From Tupaia tana (taxonomy: Eukaryota; Chordata; Mammalia; Scandentia; Tupaiidae), in contig JAKSZU010000009.1 of NCBI GenBank assembly GCA_026018925.1, positions 74,558,041 through 74,622,040 of the forward strand: a DNA stretch of 64,000 nucleotides, given 5' to 3'. The translations under genes were made by a program, and so were the position numbers. The notes under the pieces were generated by a model. It did no database searches and was not told the DNA's origin. It saw only the letters and a program-made list of their open reading frames with translations. Below, in pieces: positions 1-8,843 of the stretch; within the stretch, counting starts at the first letter, position 1; every line of letters starts with the position of its first letter.

Positions 1-145
1 TTTAGTCATCTGGGTTTAGCACAAATACTTGATTGATATGGGAGGACCTTGAATTTATGAGTAACTCAGAGCTGATAGCCACCTGAAGTTTCTGTCCTCC
101 TGCAAACATACCGCCCCTCCCAAAAGCTGTAAGGTAAACTGAAAG

Positions 146-179
146 CTTTGAATGGATTAGTACTTTGAATGGATTAGTA
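146..179 (+). repeat. 17-bp tandem duplication in U3
   Basis: The unit CTTTGAATGGATTAGTA occurs at 146-162 and again, identical, at 163-179. Short tandem duplications in U3 often involve enhancer sites in retroviral LTRs; that role is inference here. Confidence 0.9.
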
Positions 180-331
180 ACCAGAATAGACTAGACTTCC
201 TGCTTCTCTGGCTCCTCCCTTCGATGCTATGGAGGGCAGGTTCTGAGCTCATTCCCCACTTAGAGACCTCTCAATCTCCATCCAGAGACCTCCCATTCCC
301 CACCCAGAGACTTCCCCTTCCCTAATTCCCC

Positions 332-340
332 AATAAAAGA
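332..340 (+). promoter_or_regulatory. TATA-like box of the proviral LTR
   Basis: AATAAAAGA sits about 75 bp before ATTAAA (406-411). The string could instead be read as a poly(A) signal. Its distance from the LTR end (about 130 bp) fits the U3/R promoter position better. Confidence 0.5.
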
Positions 341-475
341 CCATGTTCAAACCCCAGTGGAAGCTGGAGAATTCAGAGTGCTAACTCTTCCACACCCACT
401 GATGTATTAAATAGTTCTCCTAATCTTTCTGAGTACTGCTTTCCATTTCTTGGCATTTGGTTTTCTGCAACATTT

Positions 476-493
476 TGGTGTGTTGACTGGGAA
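476..493 (+). promoter_or_regulatory. Retroviral primer-binding site, tRNA-Gly-like
   Basis: TGGTGTGTTGACTGGGAA begins 3 bp after the LTR CA. Compared with the reverse complement of the 3' end of mammalian tRNA-Gly (NCC type) it has three differences. All are C-to-T or G-to-A transitions, two of them at CpG positions of the inferred original. tRNA-Gly priming is therefore the best reading. Other tRNAs I compared fit worse. Confidence 0.65.
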
Positions 494-1808
494 ATGGAAT
501 TGGACTGGCCCTTTGTGTCACCAATCCCAGGGCGTTTCTTCCCTGGATGGGCACTACGGTGTGGAAAGATAGGCATGCCCCCATCTCATTTGACGGGATC
601 CCTCAGCCAGGATGCCTGCCCTGAGGCAGAGCATTCCTGGATCATCGGACTCCAATTGGAGAGAAGGACCAACTCCTGGAACTTGATGCATCAATTTTGG
701 TCAACTCTGGTAATCTGGTAAGCCCCCAGGAATCTGTAGAGCTCTAGTTAGACCTACTCAGAGTGAGTAGAGGAGACTCATATACTCTTCTTCGGTCGCA
801 GGACTGGCAGTTAGGGCTCGTCTGGTGTATGGTTGGTGTGGGAGGGAATATATAACCTCTGTATGAATGTGAGTGTTTGTGGTGAGTGAATGTGTTTGTG
901 GCTCCAGAGCTTCTCACTACGGAGCATGATTGGGTCTGTTTAACTATATTTCTGTGGTAGTTCTATGAAGGCTAAATGGCAAAATTGGTGCTGAGGGATA
1001 CCTTCCCTCTTTACACATTCAATCGTGTGGAAGATTTATACTGATTGCTTATTATCAAGGAACTACACACAGGGGACAGGGCCATTCAGTCACCTGAATA
1101 GTACCCTCTGGGGGACACCCACCCTTTGTCTGCTGCAACACCATTCACATGAAGGGGGACACAGAGGCTGATGGGAAAGCTTCCCCTGTAGAGGTGGATA
1201 AGCAGAGTAGTGAATGTCAGGTCTCCAGTTCCAACCTAAAAAGCTAGGACACGAGTTCCTCTCAACTGTGGGAAAAAAAAGAAAAAAGAAAAAACGTCCT
1301 CCTGGAGTCATCTGGACCCTCCTACAAAGACTACCACTGAGGAGTGAAACCTGCCCACTCTGTTTGTGAAAGGAGAAGGCAGGCATCATCCTCTGCCTAG
1401 ACAACCTTCTGTCATCAATTAGTTTGACAGATTTCTGCTCCCTTGTCTTCCTCCATTCCAATCTGCCACCCACCACAGAAATACCCCTGTCCAGCACCAG
1501 GGTATCCACTGTTACAAGACTGAGAGGACGGACCCCAGAGAGGGACCACTGTCGTTCTTCTCATTGTTGCCCTTGGCTGAGCTCCACTGCAAAGTTCAAC
1601 AAACTTATCACCTATGCTGCTTGGCTTTTTCAGCAGCACCCCAGAGAGGCTGCACAGCTTCTGAACCTCGTAGCTAAGACCCACACCCAGGATCCGCCAT
1701 CCCACCAAAGTCTCTTAGTCAATCACTTCCTCCAACCAGTGATCTCCCAAGCCTTCTGAGAAGTTCAGGCTTTTAATAATTGGAAAGGTCAGAGATATTT
1801 GGGATATG
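494..1808 (+). other. Proviral leader between primer-binding site and gag
   Basis: This stretch has no convincing coding frame. Open frames on either strand here (for example 1424-1759 plus, 1090-1509 minus) show no gag motif. It would hold the packaging signal and splice donor of the ancestral virus, but I cannot point to either with confidence. A purine-rich A/G run is at 1271-1294. Confidence 0.6.
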
Positions 1809-3448
1809 ATGGGAAAATCTCAGTCCAAGTCTTCTAAGCACACTGTGCTGGACTACATACTGAATAATTTTAAAAAGGGTTTTTTCTGGTGATTGTGGAG
1901 TCAAAATGAAACTGGAAAAGTTGAGATCCCTCTGTAAAGTTGAGTGATCCTCCTTCAATGTTGGATGGCCACCACAGGGAACCCTCCACTCCCTACAGTG
2001 TGGGCTATGTACAATGTTGTTGCTGGCACTCCCGACAACCCTGAGCAGTTTCCCTTTGCTGACTCATGGCTACAGATAGCCCAAGCTATTCTGCCTGGGT
2101 GCAAATCTGCATAAGAGGGAAAAACCAATGCACTATTTTGGCCACTCATATCATGCCTCCCCTACGCCCAACTCTGACCAAAAGAAAGCCACAGCTCCAA
2201 TCCTGCAGGGCCCTCCAGAAGAGGAGCTGTTAGCAGCTCCACCCCCATATGTCCTGGCTGAGTCAGTAATTGAAGCCCCACCTCCATCTGTTTCCTCAGG
2301 GCCTGAGGAGCAGTCCAGGCAGCCAGCATCAGCTTAGGGGGAAAGCTGCCAGCCACCTCAAACCCTGTGTCCAGATTCTGTATCACCCATCATCACCCAA
2401 TGAGCTGCTGCAGCCTGGGGCAACTTCACTCTTCAGATGCCCTTCCAGGAGACCTGTGGACTCCCCCAAAATAGGTGTAGATGAGGCTATTATGGAAGGC
2501 AGAGCAACTCTCTACTACCAGCCTTTCACTACTACTGATTTGCTTAATTGGAAACACCACACCCCTTCCTATTTGGAACAGCCCCAGGTGATGATAGATC
2601 TCATGGGGTCTATACTCCAAACCTAGCAGTCCACCTGGGACGACTGTTGGCAACTACTGCTCACACTACTTAACACAGAGGAGCACCACAGAGTCCTTGT
2701 GGCAGCAAAGAGATGGCTACAAGAGCATGCCCCCAGTGATGTGGTAGATTCCGAGGTTTGGGCAAACTGCTTTTCTGAATAAAAAGCCTGACTGAGATTT
2801 CAATACCGAGTGTGGCCATGCTCATCTCAGTAAGTATTGAGAGGCACTCCTGCAGGGAATAAAAACTGTTGAAAAGAAACCTATAAATATGGCAAAAACT
2901 ACAGAAATAATTCAGAGGGCAGATGAGCCATCAGGAAAATTTTATGAGAGGCTCTGTGAGGCATACTGGATCTATACTCCATTTGATCCAGAGAGCTCAG
3001 AAAGCCACCAGATGATTAACATCGCCTTTGTCACCCAATCAGCCCCTGACATCCGTAGACAACTCCAAAAGCAGGAAGGCTTTGCTGAGATGAATGCTAC
3101 CCAGCTCCTGGAGATTGCTAATTGAGTTTTCATGAACCTGAACTGAGAGGAAAAGAAGGAACCAGATCGGTGGATGAAGCAAAAGGCAGCCCTGCTGGCC
3201 TCCACCATCAGACAACCAGATGCCCCACCCAGTCTGAGAGGAAGGCAAAAATCAGCTGCCCCAGGCTTAGACCAACCCAATGTGCATACTGCAAAGAGGA
3301 TGGACACTGGAAAGGCAAATGTCCCAAGCAGAAGCAAACCAAAGAAGAACAACCAGAAGCCCACTGGGAGCCCTTGAGCCTTTCCACCCAGAGTCCTCAA
3401 GAGAACTGGCCATGGTGGAATCAGAATAGGACCAACCAGGCTCCATGA
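1809..3448 (+). pseudogene. Endogenous retroviral gag (MA-p12-CA-NC), broken
   Basis: Gag builds the virion shell at the plasma membrane. The start at 1809 is chosen because it encodes MGKSQSKS, which fits an N-myristoylation signal (Gly2, Ser/Thr at position 6). Matrix-like sequence continues in the same frame to about 2130 (GTPDNPEQFPFADSW from 2025), interrupted by stops. A proline-rich p12-like segment follows in another frame, with the late-domain motif PPPY at 2239-2250. Capsid is recognisable at 2480-2790 (YYQPFTTTDLLNWK, then TWDDCWQLL) and its C-terminal part at 2889-3124. Nucleocapsid has one CCHC zinc knuckle at 3281-3322 (C-X2-C-X4-H-X4-C). Several frame changes and stops mean no full Gag could be made. 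Domain order matches gammaretrovirus-like class I ERVs. Confidence 0.85.
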
Positions 3449-3805
3449 TCTTGGGCCCCTCATCAATGTCAAGGAAGGGGGCCAACCAGTAATATTTATG
3501 GTAGATACTGGTGCTGAACACTCTTTTGTAACCCAGCCTCTGGCTCCAACAGGCCAAAAGCTACTATCATGGGAGCCACTGGAAACACCAGGACCCAGCC
3601 TTTTTTGCAAGTAAGAAGCTGCCAATTAGTGGGACACTTGGTTACTCATGTGTCCTTGTACCTGCCTGATTTCCAAGTCCCTTTGCTGGGAAGGGACCTA
3701 TTAACAAAACTTGGAGTGCAAATCAGCTTTGACTCATCAGGCTCAACTGCTTTAACCGTCAGTTCTGCCAAAATCCTGACTGTGACAATGCCCCTGGAGG
3801 ATTAA
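3449..3805 (+). pseudogene. Endogenous retroviral protease, frameshifted
   Basis: An aspartic protease that would cleave Gag-Pol in the budding particle. The active-site motif DTGA is intact at 3504-3515, preceded by the hydrophobic strand typical of retropepsins. A frameshift between about 3515 and 3569 separates it from the C-terminal part, which reads LLGRDLLTKLGVQI at 3686-3727 in a different frame. The length (about 110 residues over both frames) is normal for the family. It lies directly after the gag stop at 3446-3448, so the ancestral gag-pro-pol was probably expressed by stop readthrough, which is inferred from family knowledge. Confidence 0.8.
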
Positions 3806-5044
3806 TGGCAAATGTTAACCCCAAGGCACCCAGCAGAGATGATGAGGTACTTTATTCACTTGTTAGAGACTTTCCTGCTGTCTGGGCTGAAGGGAGCCCA
3901 CCAGGGATAGGAATTAACTACCCATCTGTAGTGGTCAAACTGACACCTCAGGCTCAGCCTGTGCACCTTCAACATTACCCAATAAACCAAGATGCTAGAC
4001 TAGCCATAAAGAAGCACATCAACTGACTCAGAGAAGCCAGAATCCTGGTCAAATGTCAGTCTTCCTGGAACACTCATTTCCTTCCAATAAAGAAGCGAAT
4101 CTCTGGAGACTATCAGCCAGTCCAGGACTTACGAGCTATGAAGGCCACCAAGGTGTCCTTACATCCCACAGTACCCAATCCATATACATTGCTGAGTTCT
4201 CTCCCTGCTGAGTCTGAATGGTTCACTTGTATGGACCTCAAAGATGCTTTCTTTTGCCTGCAACTAGCAGCCATCAGCCAAATGATATTTGCCTTTGAAT
4301 GGGAGGATCTAAACACCCAAAAGAAAACTCAGCTCTCATGGACTTGGGTTCCCCAAGGGTTCAAGAATTCCCTGACTTTGTTTGGAGAACTGCCTGCTTC
4401 TGACTTGGAAAATTTTCCAAGCCAAGAGACTGGATGCACTCTACTCCAATATGTCAATGACCTTCTGCTTGCTGGAGTGACCCAAGAAAATGGCTGGAAG
4501 GGAACTTGAGAGCTGCTGCAGCTTCTGTCCCAGACCAGGTACAAGTCTTAATGAAGAAGGCCCAAATCTGCCATACCCAGGTATGATTACTAGGATTCAT
4601 TCTGACTAAAGGACATCGTACTCTTGGGTATGAACAAAAGTCGGTGGTATGTGAATTGCCTCAGCCCACAACTTGGAAGCAACTACGTGAATTTCTGGGA
4701 GCTGTAAGATTCTGTAGAATCTGGATCCCAAGTTTTGCTGAAAAGGCTAAGCCACTATGAACTATTAAATGGCCCAGGAGAAGTCCCCTTCAAATGGGGA
4801 CCTCTCCAAGAGCAGGCTTTCCAGTCTCTTAAGTCAAGTCTCAGAAAAACTCCAGCTTTGGGACTCCTGGACATCACCTGACAGTTCAATACATTCGTAC
4901 ATGAAAAAAGTCAGATAGCACTAGGAGTTCTGACTGAGTCCATTGGACCTTGGGAGAGACCCATTGCTTACCTATCTAAAAGATTAGACCTAGTGGCATC
5001 CTCATGGCCCCCCTTGCCTATGAGTCCTTGCTGCCACTGTTGAA
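3806..5044 (+). pseudogene. Endogenous retroviral reverse transcriptase, catalytic Asp lost
   Basis: This would copy viral RNA into DNA. Frame 1 holds fingers and palm: VHLQHYPINQDARLAIKKHI near 3962-4021, then a TGA stop at 4024-4026, then PIKKRISGDYQPVQDLRA, the catalytic strand CMDLKDAFFCL near 4230-4262 and WVPQGFKNS near 4344-4370. The polymerase box that should read YXDD reads YVND at 4450-4461, so its first aspartate is now asparagine. This alone predicts a dead enzyme. After 4509 the thumb and connection continue with further stops and frameshifts (for example PSFAEKAKPL-like sequence near 4730). The organisation and box order are those of gammaretrovirus-like Pol. Confidence 0.85.
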
Positions 5045-5880
5045 TTGATTAAAGAGGCAGACAAGTTAACCTTAGGCCAAATTATCAATGCCCAGGTCTC
5101 CCATTCAGTTACCACACTGATTAACACAAGGAAATATAAATGGCTAGCCAGCTCTAGGAGGGCCCACTACCAGGGCTTAGTGATTAGAAATCCCCAAATT
5201 AGACTCCAGACTCTGCAGACACTCAACTTCACTAGCTTCCTCTCAGCTATGCTGGGACCTCCTGACCACAATTGTGAAGAGACTTTTGATGAGGTGTTTG
5301 CTGGATGTCCTGATCTTGTAGACACACCACTGAAGGCCCCTGACCTCACCCTCTTCACTCATGGTAGCAGCTACACAAAGGATGGAATTTGATATGCTGG
5401 CTATGCCATTACCTCTCAGGACACAGTGATTAAGGCTGGGGCACTGCCACAAGGATGGTCTACTAAGCAGGCTGAAGTCTGGGAATTAATCCAGGCCCTA
5501 AGATTAGCAGCTGGTAAGAGGGTAAACATTTACACAGATTCACAATATGCCTTTTCTAGCCTACATGTTCATGGAGCTCTGTACTGAGAGAGAGGACTCC
5601 TCTCAGCAGAAGGAAAGACAGTTAAAAACGAAGAGGAAATCTGTCAGTTATTAGAAGCAGTCTGGAGCCCATGGAAGTGGCAATCATCCATTGCAGGGGA
5701 AACCAGAGGGGAGAAGACTCTATCACCCTGGGAAACCAGTTAGCAGACCAGATGGCCAAGTTTGCTGCTTACCAAAACCCGACTACTGTAGCGAACATGT
5801 TACCACCCACAAGCCTCCCTAAATACCACTCCACGCCTCCCCCCCCCCCCCCCCGCAATACCTCCAATGAACATCACTGA
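5045..5880 (+). pseudogene. Endogenous retroviral connection and RNase H domain, broken
   Basis: RNase H would degrade the RNA strand during reverse transcription. An open segment at 5045-5392 covers the connection and the start of RNase H. The first catalytic motif, normally T-D-G-S, reads T-H-G-S with His at 5360-5362. A TGA follows at 5390-5392. Downstream in the same frame are the E-containing helix (KQAEVWELIQALRLA, near 5465-5510) and YTDSQYAF at 5531-5554, which keeps its Asp. A TGA at 5585-5587 and a 16-base C run at 5839-5854 add further damage. With one catalytic Asp replaced and three stops, activity is not expected. Confidence 0.8.
5839..5854 (+). repeat. Poly(C) tract of 16
   Basis: Sixteen consecutive C residues lie at the RNase H/integrase boundary. 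It is probably a post-insertion expansion of a proline-codon run. Its exact length may be a sequencing artefact. Confidence 0.9.
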
Positions 5881-6960
5881 GCAAAGTCAGAGGGAGAAAT
5901 CCTGGGAGAGGACAGATGATGGAGATTGCCAGATAAAAGAATATACTTACCTCATTCCCTGGGGTATTTGCTAGTAAAGCAGCACCATGAGTTGACTCAC
6001 TGGGAAAAGACTAATCTAGAGAACATGCTAGGACAATACTATTTTTTGAGTTGCCTATCATCATTGTGTGCAACTGTGAGCATGTGCTGTGAGACCTGTG
6101 CCAGAAATAATCCTGCCCAGGGGCCAACTCAGCCAGCTGGAATACAAGCCACCAGGATGACTCTCCTGGAATGACTGGAGACAGACTTCTCAGAAGTGCG
6201 ACCATGCCAGGGCTATAAGTACTTACTAGTCCTGGTCTGTACTTACTCAGACTGGGTGGAAGCTTTCCCTACACAAACTGAAAAGGCCAGAAAAGTTACT
6301 TGAGACCTTTTGAAGGAAGTTATACGGTGGTTTGGGCTTCCCCTTATGATCAGGTCAAACAATGGCCCTGCTTTTGTGGCAGAAGTTACACAGAGAATGG
6401 CAAAGGCCTTGGGGAAATGGAAGCTTCACACTGCTTATCAACCTCAGAGTTCTGGAAGAGTTGAACGAATAAATCTTACCCTTGAGTCCATCCTGGTTAA
6501 GCTCTGTCAGGATATTGGGTGCCCTTGGGTGGATGTCCTCCCACTGGCCCTACTCCTAGTTTGATGTACACCCCAAAAACAAGATTATTCCCCCTATGAA
6601 ATTCTCTTTGGCTGGCTGCTCCTTTTAGCTACCTAGGCCCCAATGGTTTATGTCCGTCAGCTGGGTGAGGCAGCTCTGACTCAGGATCTGGTGGCCTTGG
6701 GAAAAACGTTAAAGAAACTAGCCCATGTCACCTTAGAAAGAACCCCCATTCCCCTTGGAAAGTGAGTACATAAACATGAGCCCAGTGATCTTGTGTAGGT
6801 TAAAAATTGGAGAAAGAGAATCACTACAACCCATCTGGTTGGGGCCATATGTCATTGTGCTTGTTACTCCTACTGAAGTTAAGGTTGCAGAGCTATATCC
6901 ATGTATCTGCCACTCACAAGTAAAGCCAGCTACAGCACCAGAGAACCTCAGGACCTGGAT
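5881..6960 (+). pseudogene. Endogenous retroviral integrase, catalytic Asp lost
   Basis: Integrase would insert viral DNA into the host genome. The N-terminal HHCC zinc-binding region is at about 5974-6105 (HHELTH, then CCETC). The catalytic core keeps its first Asp (6184-6186, TDFSEV) and its Glu (6463-6465, GRVERIN). The second Asp is replaced by Asn at 6358-6360, reading RSNNGPAF. The core has in-frame stops at 6172-6174, 6301-6303 and 6562-6564. The SH3-like C-terminal domain lies in another frame from 6755 (IWLGPYVIVLVTPTEVKV, then CHSQVKPA). The pol reading ends near the duplication at 7068-7197. Confidence 0.85.
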
Positions 6961-7067
6961 GGTGAAAAACCACCCTGAGCAGCTGATTGAGATAACTTTC
7001 CAGAGGACCAAGACCTATCATTGGGACTACAGCCACTTGGGCTGGCTGCTCTACATACAGCAGAAGC

Positions 7068-7197
7068 TTGAGGAGTCTGCACCCCTGCTTTGGTCACTCT
7101 GGACGCTGACCAATCTATGCACATGGGAGCTTGAAGAGTCTATAGCCCTACTTTGGTCACTCTGGATGGTGACAAATCTATGCACTGCAGAAGCTTG
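7068..7197 (+). repeat. Imperfect ~65-bp tandem duplication at the pol/env junction
   Basis: Two adjacent units begin with GCTTGAGGAGTCT and GCTTGAAGAGTCT and both contain TTTGGTCACTCTGGA followed by CAATCTATGCAC or AAATCTATGCAC. In the open frame this repeats a block starting LEES with a shared LLWSLW. The duplication is diverged, so it is not recent. Confidence 0.8.
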
Positions 7198-7210
7198 AGG
7201 ACAGTGATGG

Positions 7211-7450
7211 ATGACACCCTCACCATACCCTTACAATTCCCTGCTCCTAGTCCTTCCCATAGTTCTGGCTATGCTTGTCTCCATTGGTCTGGCAGTGGTG
7301 GCCCCAAGGGACTGGAAGTTATGAGAGAGGCTTTTGCTACCGATAGTATACCTCTTGGTAGTAGGGATCTTAATAGGCCTAAGATGCCTGGGTTACCTAA
7401 CCAGAGGCATTTTCATTGGGGCCCTGTTCCTAATACCAATTTTGCTTTAA
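7211..7450 (+). other. Hydrophobic frame overlapping the env leader (possible former accessory ORF)
   Basis: Reading from an ATG at 7211 in the frame alternative to env gives MTPSPYPYNSLLLVLPIVL and further strongly hydrophobic residues. A TGA follows at 7322-7324, then more hydrophobic runs (LLLPIVYLLVVGILIGL and GIFIGALFLIPILL) to a TAA at 7448-7450. Three membrane-span-like segments in about 80 codons with one stop is unusual beside a frame (7153-7773) that is also open. It may be a vestigial small membrane protein, an alternative env leader, or a compositional accident. I know of no family to assign. Confidence 0.35.
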
Positions 7451-7771
7451 TGATATTCCTGACCCTGGGCCTTGCTCTTTTACCAAGGTTGACAGGTGCC
7501 TCTCCCCTGTGCCTCAAATGGTGCAACCAAACCATCCAGCAGGCCACTATTCAGCTGCAACTGCGTGCCTACCTTCCAATGTTAGACCACCTGCCTGGAA
7601 TTTATAATCCCATAGTCATTCCAGGGCTCCTCAGCCAGCTGGGATTCATGCACCAAGAGCAAGGCTATAAGTCCTGCCTTGACTTGGTCACCCTCCAGAA
7701 GTGCCAGGACAATGGAACACTCTATTTTGTAGGAAAGAGCAGAGGGAGCCATGATTGTTACAATCCCCCCT

Positions 7772-7772
<1 letters not shown>

Positions 7773-7804
<32 letters not shown>
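7773..7804 (+). repeat. (AC)16 microsatellite inside env
   Basis: A perfect AC dinucleotide run lies immediately after a TGA in the env frame. It has expanded within the decayed gene. Confidence 0.95.
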
Positions 7805-7809
<5 letters not shown>

Positions 7810-8573
7810 GGAAAATGTGTGTGCTATGCAGGTCTCAGACAGTATGGACTCCCAGATGGAGGAGGTAAATGTCCTACAGAGACTCAGGCCACTGTATAGG
7901 ACTCAGTACAGAGGCTTAAACCCCAGACTTCCTGAGTTCAGCTGAAACTCCCTACACCTCGAAGGGACCCCCAGCTGGATCCAATAGTAATTACACTCAT
8001 AAACGCGACTCATGCTTTCCCATTTAGCATCCAGCTGTTGGCTCTGCATCCAAACAGCCCTTCCTCACATATATGCCACTCCAACCTACCCTGCAAATGA
8101 CACCCAGTTGTTAATCTGACATCTGTATGAGAGGGACCAATCTCCCAAGTGCACCTCTCCTCCAAGCCCCAGGGCTCTTTTACAAATCAAGGTTCTATTG
8201 AAGTATGTAATATGACCTGCCACAACACATATCCAGAAAATGGGACCACAATCTGCTCCCAGTACTTGGGGTTCCACCTTGTATGTGGGCCCTGTGTTTA
8301 CCAGTGCCTTCCAGAAAACTGGCCTGGGACCCGTACCTGGGCAATTCTCACTCCCCAAGTAGACATTCAAAGGGTAAATGAGATGGTTGATGTTCCCCTA
8401 GTAGTACATGCTAGAGTTCAGAGGGCGATACAATTCATTCCTCTCCTAGTGGGGCTGGGGATTGCTGCTGAAGTTGGGACTGGGATTGGAGGCATGGTAT
8501 CCTCCGCTACTTACTACCAGAAGCTATCCACTTCCATGGCAGATGGATCCCAACAGGTAGCGAATATTATTGA

Positions 8574-8843
8574 CCTTTTTTATTTTTTATTTTTGTGAGG
8601 TTTTTCTTATTGGGCGCATGTGCTCAGCAGAAAGACAGAGAGACAGAGAGATAGAAAGCGAGAAATCACCCCCCAGGGGGCATGGCCACACCGCAATCCC
8701 TTCTCTTCCATTCTCCTCTTGGGATCTTGGGCATGCACGCACACGCGCCCAGCGTGAGTTTAAGCCACCGGATCTGGGTCTCAAACCACGGTTGACTGCA
8801 TGGGAATCCAGCAATATAGCCATTACACTAAATGCTGGTCCCT
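8574..8843 (-). mobile_element. tRNA-derived SINE, antisense, at the ERV/L1 junction
   Basis: It runs from a T-rich stretch (reverse of the A tail) to CTGGTCCCT, the reverse of the SINE 5' end. The ERV env homology stops just before it and L1 ORF2 homology starts just after. No clear TSD is visible. The SINE may mark a rearranged boundary. Confidence 0.85.

Larger units (their letters stand above)
1..472 (+). mobile_element. 5' LTR of class I endogenous retrovirus (left edge unresolved)
   Basis: The LTR ends in CA at 471-472, three bases before the primer-binding site. A TATA-like AATAAAAGA lies at 332-340 and a poly(A)-signal-like ATTAAA at 406-411, in the order U3, R, U5 expected for gammaretrovirus-like LTRs. 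U3 contains a 17-bp direct duplication. The left boundary could not be fixed; it may lie at or before base 1. No second LTR is seen downstream, so LTR divergence cannot be used to date the insertion. Confidence 0.75.
7153..8566 (+). pseudogene. Endogenous retroviral env (SU and start of TM), truncated
   Basis: Env would mediate receptor binding and membrane fusion. The frame 7153-7773 contains a hydrophobic signal-peptide-like stretch (FALMIFLTLGLALLPRLTGAS, about 7438-7500), then SU-like sequence with Cys pairs and N-glycosylation sites. A (CA)n run with a stop interrupts it at 7771. SU resumes in frame at 8149 with further N-X-T sites (NMT, NGT). A minimal furin-type site R-V-Q-R is at 8413-8424, followed by a hydrophobic fusion-peptide-like segment (AIQFIPLLVGLGIA). 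TM stops soon after, at about 8566, where a SINE begins; the heptad, immunosuppressive-type and membrane regions are absent. Numerous stops lie between 7806 and 8148. Confidence 0.8.

Noticed and set aside
1090-1708. Overlapping antisense and sense open frames in the proviral leader
   Set aside because: No retroviral or cellular motif in any of them; low-complexity segments (FFFFLFF) arise from A/G runs.
2972-3625. Long antisense open frame (217 codons) across gag NC and protease
   Set aside because: It lies opposite recognisable gag/pro motifs, has no domain I know and no promoter evidence. It is best seen as a shadow of the coding strand.
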